Positions 1 through 7,594 of a DNA stretch of 64,000 nucleotides are shown one piece after another. A model generated the notes under the pieces. It searched no databases. It was not told where the DNA came from and was given only the letters and a program-made list of their open reading frames with translations. Each line of letters begins with the position of its first letter. Position 1 is the stretch's first letter. A program made the position numbers and the translations under genes. The DNA is taken from assembly GCF_031453615.1 (NCBI RefSeq), contig NZ_JAVIZT010000001.1, forward strand, positions 2,914,001-2,978,000, in the 5' to 3' direction. This stretch comes from Microbacterium sp. SORGH_AS_0428 (GTDB taxonomy: Bacteria; Actinomycetota; Actinomycetes; Actinomycetales; Microbacteriaceae).

Positions 1-25
1 CTATCGTGTCGGATCAGGGTTGGGC

Positions 26-322
26 TCAGTGTTCGTCGTAGTGCTCACCGTGGGCGGCGTGCTTGTGTCCGTCGTGGACGTAGTCGATGTGGTCGTCGTG
101 CACCACGGTCTCGTGGCCGCACTCGTTTCCGTGAGCATGCTCGGCGACGGTGTGCTCCGCGACGCTCTCGTGTTCGTCGTAGTGGTCGCCGTGGGCGGCG
201 TGGTGGTGGGTTCCATGCACGTAATCGACGTGATCGTCGTGCGGAACGGCCTCGTGGCCGCAGCCGGCGTCGTGCTCGTGCTCGGCGATGGTGTGCTCGG
301 CGTGGATCTCAGTCGTGCTCAT
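26..322 (-). CDS. Histidine-rich metal-binding protein with two tandem repeats
   Basis: This is a 98-residue soluble protein made of two near-identical repeats of about 45 residues. Each repeat holds an AEHT(I/V)AEH segment, a CGHE motif, an HDDH(V/I)DYVH motif and an AAHG(D/E)HYDEH end. The density of His, Asp, Glu and Cys points to binding of Zn2+ or a similar ion; there is no membrane segment. Single-repeat relatives occur in actinobacteria next to zinc-regulated genes and are sometimes misnamed 'zinc transporter permease' (from memory). The ATG at 322 is chosen because AAAGGAGAG lies just upstream; a TTG one codon earlier is less likely. It overlaps the 3' end of the upstream ArsR gene by 14 nt, so the two are probably translationally coupled and under the same metal control. 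Confidence 0.8.
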   Translation of the reverse strand: MSTTEIHAEHTIAEHEHDAGCGHEAVPHDDHVDYVHGTHHHAAHGDHYDEHESVAEHTVAEHAHGNECGHETVVHDDHIDYVHDGHKHAAHGEHYDEH

Positions 323-665
323 CAATCTCTCCTTTGTCCAGGGTCTTCTCTTCGAGAACGTGGGTGACTGCGTCGTCGATGACGTGCGCGATGTGGTGGT
401 CCGCGAGGTGGTACAGAGCCTCGCGTCCCGTCCGTACGACCGTCACGATGCCCGACTGTCGCAGCGTCCGAAGATGCTGTGACACAAGGGGCTGGGACAT
501 CTCGCTTCGCTCGACGAGCGCGCCGACCCCGCAGGGTTCGGATGCTAGTAAGTGCAGAAGAAGCAGGCGTGAGGATGACCCGAGGATCTTGAAGAGATCC
601 GCTGCGGCATCCAATCCCTCTTCTCCTCGACTGGCAGAGGAACTCCGCGCGGAAGGAGTGACCAT
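309..665 (-). CDS. ArsR/SmtB-family metal-responsive repressor (zinc-type site)
   Basis: This winged-helix repressor of about 118 aa has the recognition helix around SQPLVSQHLRTLRQSGIV. The C-terminal helix carries D-x-H-x10-H-x2-E (in ADHHIAHVIDDAVTHVLEE). That is the exact spacing of the SmtB/CzrA alpha-5 zinc site, whereas the CxC alpha-3 site of ArsR/CadC is absent. By family knowledge, the apo-protein would repress and Zn2+ would release it from DNA. The ATG at 665 is preferred; an in-frame TTG at 692 would add nine residues, and neither has a clear Shine-Dalgarno. The following His-rich gene overlaps the end of this one, so sensor and metal buffer form one operon. Confidence 0.85.
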   Translation of the reverse strand: MVTPSARSSSASRGEEGLDAAADLFKILGSSSRLLLLHLLASEPCGVGALVERSEMSQPLVSQHLRTLRQSGIVTVVRTGREALYHLADHHIAHVIDDAVTHVLEEKTLDKGEIDEHD

Positions 666-741
666 GGTGCGAGTGAGCAACAGTTGGGTCAACGCGGCCC
701 TGCGAGCGTTGCGAGCGCAGCGGCCCCGACCGTACGCGGGA

Positions 742-769
742 CGAGATATATCGCTCCGGCGCTATCTCG
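742..769. promoter_or_regulatory. Inverted repeat, candidate ArsR operator
   Basis: CGAGATA and TATCTCG form 7-nt arms separated by 14 nt. The site lies in the 222-bp gap between the ArsR gene and the divergent LuxR-type gene. Its location fits an operator for the repressor, but the sequence does not closely match the classic 12-2-12 SmtB site. Nothing else in 693-887 looks coding. Confidence 0.3.
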
Positions 770-887
770 AGAACGTGAATCAGCTCGGATTTCAAGAAGA
801 TATCGTTCGACGCAGCTCGGTTTGAAAGCTAATTCCGAGCCGCGGACTTCAAGCGGACCGGAGAGTTCTCGGCAATTGGATTGATAT

Positions 888-2331
888 TTGTTCTTAGTAC
901 GTCAAGCTGAGCGGGCGGCCGATATAGGAGTTCATGGATCTGATCCACTTGGGCCCTCGCTCTTGCACCGAGTGGCGGCGATCTCGGCGTTATCGCTCGC
1001 TGACATCGACGGTGGTACTCGTCTGCGAGCCAGTACTGGTGTGATCCTCGCTCGCCTTCAGATTGGCGCTCACGAAGAAGCGCTTGAACTCGCCGAACGC
1101 ATCGCGTGGATAATGCCTGCCTCGGCCGGCGCACTCCTCTCCTCAACAGAGTGCAGTGCTATGTGGGCCGCTGTCGCCGAGGCTTACGTGACACAGGGAC
1201 ATGCGCGGGAAGGCGCAACATTCGCGTACCGTGCAGTGCATGCCGCCGCGGCGGCAGAGAGCGAGGCGGCTCTTTTCCGCGCCCATTCGCTGATTTGCGT
1301 CTGCTCAGCGTTGTTCGGAGATTACGACGCGGCGATAAAGTCCGCCGGAGCGGCTAGATCGATCGCGCATCGATTCGGGTCGACCCCGGATCTGAGCGGC
1401 TTTCCTCTGATTCTGGGCGAGATTCTGATCTACTCCGCTGACCTTAATGTAGGAGCTCTCGGTGATCTAGCCAGTACCCTGCGGACGTTCTCGTCGAATC
1501 CGCGGTACTCCGTCACTGCCGCTGCTGTTGATGCAATGGTGGCACTTGCCAACGGTGACACCGGCGCGGCGGTGACTATCGCAACACGCATAGTAGCGAG
1601 CGCGACCGATGAGAGAGCGCTCCCCATGGTTCGCGGCTTCGCGACCGGCATATTGGCGGACGCCCTCTTGACTCGCGGCGAGCCGGACCGGGTGCTCATC
1701 CTGCTGGAGCACGTCCCGTCGACTCCCGGACACTCCCTCTGCTTCGACATGCAACGGGCATCGGCTCATCTCATGCGCGAAGACTACGCAGCAGTCCTTC
1801 GCGTCACCAGTGGGTGCGTGGCACTGGGAGCGGAACATAGCCTGCGAACTCTCGCGCCCATCCTGTTGCGCCGCGCGCTGGCACACCGCGCGCTTGGGGA
1901 CTGCGGCATCGCGGACATCGAGGTGGAGGACGCGCTCAGAATGATGGGGGAGTCAGGATCGGCCACGCCTCTGCTGACACTCTCGACCCCCCCAGCTGCA
2001 GACGCTCCTCACGAAGTTCGCTGCAAGTAACGAGGCACTGGCGTCTCTTGTGAGCGTGCTGTCAGATCGCTTGAAGAAGCTTCCCAAGTTGTCGGGTTTA
2101 CGCGTTCGAACTCTGCCGCTACTCACGCCGCGCGAGACGGAGCTGGCATGGCAACTGAGAGATCAACTGACGCTCGATCAGATCGCTCGCGACCGTTTCG
2201 TATCTAGGAACACAGTTAAGACGCACGTGCGATCGCTCTACATCAAGCTCGGAGTGTCCTCACGTCAAGAAGCGGTTCAACTCCTTGAGCGAGGTGGCTT
2301 CTATGAGCGTCGATCACCTCGTCCGACCTAA
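888..2331 (+). pseudogene. LuxR-type regulator split by a C7 frameshift
   Basis: The first 380 codons (888-2030) encode a helical, TPR-like repeat region rich in Ala and Leu. The last 93 codons (2050-2331, next frame) encode a typical LuxR/GerE DNA-binding domain: LTPRETELAWQL, then SRNTVKTHVRSLYIKLGV. Removing one C from the run of seven at 1987-1993 fuses the frames into one protein of about 475 aa, reading through STPQLQTLLTKFAASNEALA into the HTH. The N-terminal ATPase of full-length MalT-type LuxR proteins is absent. The start is uncertain: TTG at 888 is the first start-type codon after an in-frame stop, and no good ribosome site is seen. The region is visibly richer in A/T than its flanks, which suggests transfer. 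A sequencing error or slippage-mediated switching remain possible. Confidence 0.75.
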
Positions 2332-2456
2332 CCTACGGCTGGGCCCCGACCCGCTCTGAAATGGAAGGCTGCGCGGCGCGGCGCATCGAGTTCTGGCGTA
2401 TTGCGGTGAGGGGACTACGCTCTTACCTGCTGGGGAAACCCCGCGAAGGCTCACCC

Positions 2457-2499
2457 GGCAACTGCGGCCCCGCGCATTAAGTGCGGGGCCGCAGTTGCC
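2457..2499. terminator. Perfect 17-bp hairpin, probable terminator
   Basis: Two 17-nt arms, GGCAACTGCGGCCCCGC and its exact complement, flank a 9-nt loop downstream of the LuxR gene. No T-tract follows, which is common for hairpin terminators in high-GC actinobacteria. It would work in either direction. Confidence 0.6.
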
Positions 2500-2861
2500 A
2501 GACGCCTCCGCAAGCGAATGTGCCCCACCTCCGTCGTGGTCTTCGTGGCCGCGGATGGTGCGCTCGCGTTCCGTGTGGTCCGGGGCAGCGTCGATCATCC
2601 CGATGAGCTGGCGCTCGCCCATCGCGCGTTGTGATGTCAATCACCTGCCCAGTGAAGGCGATCGCTGCGCGACGCGCCTGGACGTAGTCATTAACCATGG
2701 CGTCAACATGCCTCTGTGCTCCGAAGCTCGTGGTGCACGTCTTACCCCGAACGCACGCAGGAGCTCACGTCCGAGTCCGCCCTCCACTCGCTCTTGCGCC
2801 CCGACGTCCGGAGCGACCCGGCACAAACCGTGCCGGGCTTGGCGCTGGCAGAATCGTAGTC
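2500..2861. other. Non-coding or degenerate spacer
   Basis: No intact gene is convincing here. On the minus strand a protein-like frame beginning at an ATG at 2698 (MVNDYVQARRAAIAFTGQ) continues sensibly only if one base is skipped near 2640, so a small decayed gene is possible. A hairpin, CCCGGCAC/GTGCCGGG, lies at 2817-2837, just upstream of the next gene. Confidence 0.4.
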
Positions 2862-3278
2862 ATGCCTGAAGCTCCACTCCCCGAAGCCGCTTTCACTTTC
2901 CTCCGCCAGCCGAATCCTGCAGTGATGGCGACGGTCACGTCGAAGGGCAAACCAGTATCGGTGCCCACTTGGTACCTGATCGAGGACGACGGCCGCATCA
3001 TGCTATGCATGAACTCCGACCGTGCACGGCTGAAGCATCTGCGGAGCAACGGGTACGTTTCCTTGACTGTGCTGGATCCAACGAACTGGGGCACTCATCT
3101 GTCCGTTCAAGGGCATGTGGTGTCAATCGAGCCCGACGAAGGATTCGTCAACATCGATCGGCTTTCGCAGCACTTCCATGGCAAGGAGTACCCCGCGAAG
3201 GACAGCCCGCTCGTGACTGTCCACCTGGAGATTGACCGCTGGTTGGGTTGGGCCGGGGGACGCGCATCCCAGTTCTGA
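2862..3278 (+). CDS. PPOX-class flavin/F420-binding-fold protein
   Basis: This 138-aa protein has the split-barrel pyridoxamine-5'-phosphate-oxidase fold typical of small actinobacterial F420- or FMN-dependent proteins. The visible signatures are ATVTSKGKPVSVPTWYLIEDDGRI, split here as ATVTSKGKPVSVPTW followed by a YLIEDDGRI strand, then R-LKHLRSN-YVSLTV and a C-terminal WLGWAGGR. Rv1155-like proteins of this type reduce substrates with F420H2 or bind flavin; the cofactor cannot be told from sequence. The ATG at 2862 begins the conserved region. Longer frames upstream would run through the hairpin at 2817 and are rejected. It stands alone, with a terminator after it. Confidence 0.8.
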   Translation: MPEAPLPEAAFTFLRQPNPAVMATVTSKGKPVSVPTWYLIEDDGRIMLCMNSDRARLKHLRSNGYVSLTVLDPTNWGTHLSVQGHVVSIEPDEGFVNIDRLSQHFHGKEYPAKDSPLVTVHLEIDRWLGWAGGRASQF

Positions 3279-3310
3279 ATCGGTGCGGCCCTGCTGTGCC
3301 GGCAGGACGC

Positions 3311-3336
3311 CCCCTCCCAGCCGAAGCCAGGAGGGG
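3311..3336 (+). terminator. Terminator after the PPOX-class gene
   Basis: CCCCTCC pairs with GGAGGGG across a 12-nt loop and is followed by TGTTTC, 33 nt after the stop codon. Confidence 0.6.
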
Positions 3337-3404
3337 TGTTTCATTGAATCGGCCTGACTTCCGTTCCGTTCTTCAAGCAAGGATGGAAGACGATGAACAG
3401 GAAC

Positions 3405-3513
3405 TAATCACCGGAGATGCGTGAGCGGGCGCTCAGGATGCTCGCGGAGACGCGGCCGTCGCACCCGACGATGATGAGCGCTGCTCGGCATGTCGCGGAG
3501 CTGTGGGGAATAC
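3405..3513 (+). pseudogene. IS3-family transposase OrfA fragment
   Basis: A short frame starting SPEMRERALRMLAETRPSHP and continuing to AARHVAELWGI matches the beginning of IS3-type OrfA proteins (the usual form is FRERALRMLxExRPxHxxxxxAxxHVAExLG). The similarity stops after WGI. The rest of OrfA and all of OrfB are missing here, and the frame is closed upstream by a TAA. It is an insertion-sequence remnant, recognised from family knowledge without a search. Confidence 0.6.
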
Positions 3514-3523
3514 GTCTTAGCAG

Positions 3524-3967
<444 letters not shown>

Positions 3968-4044
3968 TATGGTGGCTCACTTTCTGATCGCGACTTGAGT
4001 AACCCAAACCAGGCCTCATCTTTGGATCTTGCCCCAACGTGAGG

Positions 4045-4272
4045 CGCCGCGGGTCTGATGTAGACTCGCGCTGTTTGATACCGACCAGCAGATCGCGGTC
4101 GTTGGGGACAGCATAGAAGTCGCTCTCGAACTCAGCGGGTGGGACGTCGCCGAGGTAACCGTGGAGGCGCTGGGTGTTGTGCCAGTGCCCCCCAGCCGAG
4201 CGTCGCGAGCTCGAGGTCCTCGATGCTCTTCCATGGCCCGGATCGAGCGGGTCGGCGGAGGAGTTCTGCCTT
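4045..4272 (-). pseudogene. IS3-family transposase OrfB 3' fragment, frameshifted
   Basis: Minus-strand translation gives KSIEDLELATLGW, then, after dropping one G from a run of six (plus-strand C6 at 4188-4193), HWHNTQRLHGYLGDVPPAEFE and YAV. This is the hallmark end of IS3-type OrfB integrases (WxHWxNxxRLHGYLGDxPPAEFE). Only the last 60-70 residues remain. The upstream part is replaced by a TetR N-terminus in the same frame, so this copy cannot be active. Confidence 0.75.
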
Positions 4273-4437
4273 GTAGTGGTGATAGATGACCGCGGGCGAC
4301 ACCTCGAGGGCAGTCGCGAGATCGCGGATCGACCAGGTCAGCACGTGCGACGCGCGGGTGAGTGCGGCGGCCTCATCGATCACCCGGGCAGGGCTGAGGC
4401 CGACATGGAAAGCGCGTCCGGTGGTCGTGGGAGACAT
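4273..4437 (-). pseudogene. TetR-family regulator N-terminal fragment fused to IS remnant
   Basis: An ATG at 4437, preceded by AAAGG, opens about 54 residues of a TetR-type DNA-binding domain: a helix ending in RVIDEAAALTRASH, then SIRDLATALEVSPAVIYHH, which is the usual HTH with its recognition helix. At IYHH the sequence passes in frame into IS3 transposase residues (YKAELLRRP...), so the ligand-binding domain is lost. The divergent small ORF at 4600 may be what remains of the gene it once controlled. A chimeric peptide could still be made but should not act as a normal repressor. Confidence 0.65.
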
Positions 4438-4599
4438 CGTCGCCTTTCGATACTGCGCGTGGATGGCACATGAGTTAGGTAACGCTTACTCGCTCTACTC
4501 TGGTCATAACGGACCGATTAGAACGCTGTTCACTTTACGCGATAATCGTTCTCGATAAGAGGCCGGCGCTCGGTCCATGCCACAAGGAGGCTCACGGAT

Positions 4600-4737
4600 A
4601 TGACTACCGATACGACGGTGGCGAGGACTCCCGCTGATCCCCCTGCGGCCGTGACCGTCGCAGTCAAGGGCGTCGACCCACGGATTGGGCTTCCGGGGGC
4701 GAGGCCACGGCTCCACCGCGGGGTCGTGGTCGGCTGA
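4600..4737 (+). CDS. Short ORF with a strong ribosome site, probably a truncated gene
   Basis: AAGGAGG lies 9 nt before the ATG at 4600, the best Shine-Dalgarno in this neighbourhood. The ORF encodes 45 residues starting MTTDTTVARTPADPP and ends at TGA 4735-4737. It is divergent from the truncated TetR gene, the classical arrangement of a TetR target. The same frame continues beyond the stop to a TAG at 4983-4985 with one further internal stop and still looks protein-like, ending LTDDGQAWLVEQGRLPPRTS. So this may be the start of a decayed gene. Function unknown. Confidence 0.35.
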   Translation: MTTDTTVARTPADPPAAVTVAVKGVDPRIGLPGARPRLHRGVVVG

Positions 4738-5170
4738 TGCTCGTTTGAGGAACTCGTCGATGTTCCGCTGAACCTCAGCTTTGTCTCGTCCGGAGAGGCT
4801 CCCCTGATAGACGTTGATTGGCTGCTGAGGTCTCTTCCACTCCACCTTCGCCAGTTCGCCGTTCTGGAGGCGGAGCAGTTCGAGTAGTGGACGCGGCTCA
4901 CGGACGATGGCCAAGCGTGGCTGGTCGAGCAGGGGCGGCTGCCGCCGCGGACCTCGCTGCACCGCGTCACTGAGCTCGCCACGTAGGTCACGTTGGAACC
5001 CCTGTCAGTTGCAAAGCTGATGGGGGTTCTTTCGTCGCTATCCCTGATGAATCGTGCTCGGGGTTGGTGCGAGCCCGCCGACCGACCTCCACGACCGCTG
5101 CCACGGCCGCCGGGAGGGCGGTTCCTGCCTGGCAGATGGCGAGGGAGGGTCAATACGCCCCAAGCTGATA
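4738..5170. other. Degenerate stretch with a terminator-like hairpin
   Basis: Between 4738 and 4985 both strands give protein-like translations: plus, FEELVDVPLNLSFVSS and onward with a stop; minus, VEWKRPQQPINVYQGSLSGR and onward to about 4690. Neither has a credible start or known domain. It is best treated as gene debris. A hairpin with arms GAACCCC (4996-5002) and GGGGTTC (5023-5029) followed by TTTC would end plus-strand transcription. I see nothing coding in 5034-5170. Confidence 0.4.
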
Positions 5171-5741
5171 TCAGCCGGTCGTTCCCGTTCCGAAGGCGCT
5201 CACGTACGCCCTGCGGAGCTGGTCCGTCGCCGGCCCGGTCAGGCAGTCCGATGCGAAACCACCGGTCGAGGCGACGAGGTAGGCGTGGCCGACGGTGAAC
5301 AGGTCGCCGCCCGTCGATGGGTCGGTCATCTGAGGGATCTCGGCGCTTGTGCCGGGGTCGCCCGCGTATGTCGTCGTCACCGTGAGGGTCACCACACCGT
5401 CGTTGACTCTCGTCACGGTGGCCTCGTAGGCGGTGTCGTTGGCGCGCAGGGCGGCGTCCGTGGGCGCGTCGCACGTGATGGCCCCGCCGGTGGGCTCGGG
5501 GGTCTGGACGGCCGGGTGTCGCGACGAGACCGGCGATGAGGACTGCGGCGGCAGCTGTCGCGCCTGTGCCGAGAGAGGCTCCGGCGACGAGGAAGCGTGA
5601 GCGTCGGCGTCGTGCACGTGTGGCGTCGTCGCGCTCGGCCGCGGCGACGACGCGTCGGATGTGTGCGTCATCGAGCGGGGGGGAAGCAGCGCTCGGATCA
5701 GCGCGGCGCATGAGCGCTTTCAGGTCATCATCTTCGGTCAT
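5171..5741 (-). pseudogene. Sigma-factor-linked membrane protein, frameshifted
   Basis: The ATG at 5741 follows GGAGGGAGGAG and overlaps the sigma-factor stop as ATGA. The first frame encodes an acidic cytoplasmic segment (MTEDDDLKALMRRADP), a basic stretch and one membrane span (AGASLGTGATAAAAVLIAGL). The extracytoplasmic part, AITCDAPTDAALRANDTAYE onward to CLTGPATDQLRRAYVSAFG, is in the next frame. Skipping one base around 5511-5520 (ACACCCGGCC on the coding strand) joins them. Actinobacterial ECF sigma genes are often followed by single-span proteins of this layout that act as anti-sigma factors or sensors. That role here is inference. As sequenced, the product would lose its outer domain. 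Confidence 0.65.
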
Positions 5742-6280
5742 CGTGCTCCTCCCTCCAGGGGCGCAGCGAGAACGGGCGGGCAGACCGCCTCCATCTGCTG
5801 CCGGAGCTTCTTCTTCGCGCGGTGCAGACGAATGGTGGCGGCGTTCACCGACGCCCCGATGATGATCGCGATTTCTTGGGGGCCGAGCTCTTCCCACGCC
5901 CACAGCCGGAGTACTTCAGCGTCTGTCTTCGAGAGGCGGGCGAGAGCAGCGCGGAGGCAGTTCTCGCGGGGGTCGGCGGTGGCGTCGGGGGCTGTTTCCG
6001 AGGGCGGATCCAGCGTGATGATCCGGGCGACAACGCGCTGCTGCCGTCGCGCAGAACGCTCTGCGTTCCGCAAGCAGTTGCGTGCGGTGACGTAGAGCCA
6101 GGGCAGTGCGTCTTCGGGTACCTCATCGAACCGGCGCCACACCACGAGCATCGTTTCGGAGAAGACGTCGTCCGCGGTCTGCGGGTCGGCGCGGCGGCGA
6201 AGAAATCGCAAGACGGCGTCGCCGTGCGCGCGGACGAAGGCCTCGTAGTCCCGAGACCGTTCGGCGGAGTAACGCTGCAC
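5738..6280 (-). CDS. ECF-family RNA polymerase sigma factor
   Basis: This sigma-70 family protein of about 180 aa has region 2 (YEAFVRAHGDAVLRFLRRRA, then DDVFSETMLVVWRRFDEVPE and LPWLYVTARNCLRN) and region 4 (LSKTDAEVLRLWAWEELGPQ, then IIGASVNAATIRLHRAKKKL). It has no region 3, which defines the ECF group. It would direct core polymerase to a small regulon. The GTG at 6280 gives the usual short N-terminus, but no strong ribosome site precedes it. Its stop overlaps the start of the membrane partner by 4 nt, indicating co-translation and probably control by that partner. With the partner frameshifted, regulation of the sigma factor may be altered. Confidence 0.88.
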   Translation of the reverse strand: MQRYSAERSRDYEAFVRAHGDAVLRFLRRRADPQTADDVFSETMLVVWRRFDEVPEDALPWLYVTARNCLRNAERSARRQQRVVARIITLDPPSETAPDATADPRENCLRAALARLSKTDAEVLRLWAWEELGPQEIAIIIGASVNAATIRLHRAKKKLRQQMEAVCPPVLAAPLEGGAR

Positions 6281-6425
6281 ATGACGATCATGTCCGATGG
6301 ACCGCACTTCTTTCGTCCCAGCGGTCGAGAAGGAATCCACAGTTGTGGTGAAAGGAGGGGCTCGGTGCCGGCCATGAAACAAAAAGGTGCTGCGTTCACG
6401 GGCACCCGAGCCCGGAAGGATCTCC

Positions 6426-6566
6426 ATGCGTCTACGCAGCATCACAGTCGTGGCCGGTGCCCTCATCGGCCTCGGTATCGCCGATGGGCGACGGTCACAT
6501 CCGCCATCGCGCCGACGACGCGAGCGCACGCCACGTTCATCGTCAGCCCGTCGGGGATGCCGGTGA
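6426..6566 (+). CDS. Possible small secreted peptide
   Basis: GGAAGGAT lies before an ATG at 6426 that opens 46 codons. The first 19 residues (MRLRSITVVAGALIGLGIA) form a signal-peptide-like hydrophobic stretch. The rest of this frame is Arg-rich and unconvincing. A neighbouring frame downstream reads ATVTSAIAPTTRAHATFIVS and ends at a TAG at 6572-6574, so a one-base frameshift may have occurred near 6480. No homologue is recognised. Confidence 0.25.
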   Translation: MRLRSITVVAGALIGLGIADGRRSHPPSRRRRERTPRSSSARRGCR

Positions 6567-6643
6567 CACGATAGCGTCCTCTCGCCCTCTTCAGCAGCCC
6601 GATCAGCGCACCTACCTGCCGCCGTCTCTCCTGAAAGTGATCC

Positions 6644-7522
6644 ATGAAGAATCCCGTCACCCTGCCCGCGTTCGCCGCGTTCGCCCTGCTGAGTACCGTC
6701 CTTCTCTCGGGGTGCGCTGGACCGGCCGCGCCTGTCGATGTTTCCACCGCGTGCGCCTCGGTGTCGACCACGACGAGCCCGCCGACGTGCGAACGCTCGT
6801 ACGACACGGGGGTAGCTGTTCGTCTTCCCGAGACGGCGACGGGGGTGGTCGGCGCCGTCGCGCGCGGGGGCGAGGAGTTCGTGACGAGCACGGGTGCCCG
6901 CCTCAAGATGAGCGACAGTGTGCGCGACCGCGTGCTCGAGGGCAACGCCTACGCGAGCAGCATCTACCAGGCGCAGGTCTCGGACGGCACGGTGACGTCG
7001 GTGACGCCGGTTCTGACCGTACCCTCCGGCGTCGCTCTGACACGCGTCCTCGGCGGAGCGGTGCTCGTGGGAGAGATCACCCCTTACGCGGGCGGTGATG
7101 TCTACGACACCGCAGGTTCCCTGCCGGTGGTCGTGACGCTGGATGCGGCAGCCACCGGTGACCTGTTGCACGGCACGATCGCCAATGCGACATCGGCTGT
7201 CGCGCTGAGCGATGGCACGTGCGTGCCCGCGCTGGCGGCCGCCGGATCCCGAAACCCTCTCCAAGGCACCTTCACGTCCTCGCTGCAGCTCTCCCGCGAT
7301 CCCTCGATGCACACCGCTTTCGACGACGAACTCGTCCTGCACTGGGCCGACTCCTCCAGCGGGATGGGTGCGGGGTTCTTCCTGTCAGTGGCGACCATGA
7401 TGGATGCCGACCCCCTGGCCTCCACGTGGGAGGTCGGCCAACACGGTAACCCCGTCTCCGGGCCGGGCCTTGTGCTTCAGAGATCATCGGCCATGGTGGA
7501 CACGGGGCGAGCCTGCTCCTGA
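6644..7522 (+). CDS. Putative secreted lipoprotein, function unknown
   Basis: This 292-aa protein starts at an ATG with a weak GAAAG upstream. The N-terminus MKNPVTLPAFAAFALLSTVL is a signal peptide ending in a lipobox (LLSGC, Cys at about residue 24), so it is predicted to be lipid-anchored on the outer face of the membrane. The mature part is rich in Ser, Thr, Val and Gly with many beta-strand patterns and at least four Cys. I recognise no domain. It lies downstream of the divergent sigma-factor pair, so it could belong to that regulon, but no shared promoter motif was confirmed. Confidence 0.7.
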   Translation: MKNPVTLPAFAAFALLSTVLLSGCAGPAAPVDVSTACASVSTTTSPPTCERSYDTGVAVRLPETATGVVGAVARGGEEFVTSTGARLKMSDSVRDRVLEGNAYASSIYQAQVSDGTVTSVTPVLTVPSGVALTRVLGGAVLVGEITPYAGGDVYDTAGSLPVVVTLDAAATGDLLHGTIANATSAVALSDGTCVPALAAAGSRNPLQGTFTSSLQLSRDPSMHTAFDDELVLHWADSSSGMGAGFFLSVATMMDADPLASTWEVGQHGNPVSGPGLVLQRSSAMVDTGRACS

Positions 7523-7530
7523 GCCCGTCG

Positions 7531-7556
7531 AATGTGCACCCCGCAGAGTGCACATT
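7531..7556. promoter_or_regulatory. Perfect 9-bp inverted repeat in the leader of the MprF-like gene
   Basis: AATGTGCAC and GTGCACATT flank an 8-nt loop, 39 nt before the start codon at 7595 and 9 nt after the lipoprotein stop. It could be a weak terminator for the lipoprotein gene or a regulator-binding palindrome. There is no T-tract. Confidence 0.4.
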
Positions 7557-7594
7557 CCGGTGGTCGAGCACCGTTTCAGAGAAGGGTGCTTTCG

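Noticed and set aside
934..1041. ATG at 934 preceded by AGGAG as the start of the LuxR gene
   Set aside because: It is in a different frame and ends after 35 codons; the regulator frame runs through it from the TTG at 888.
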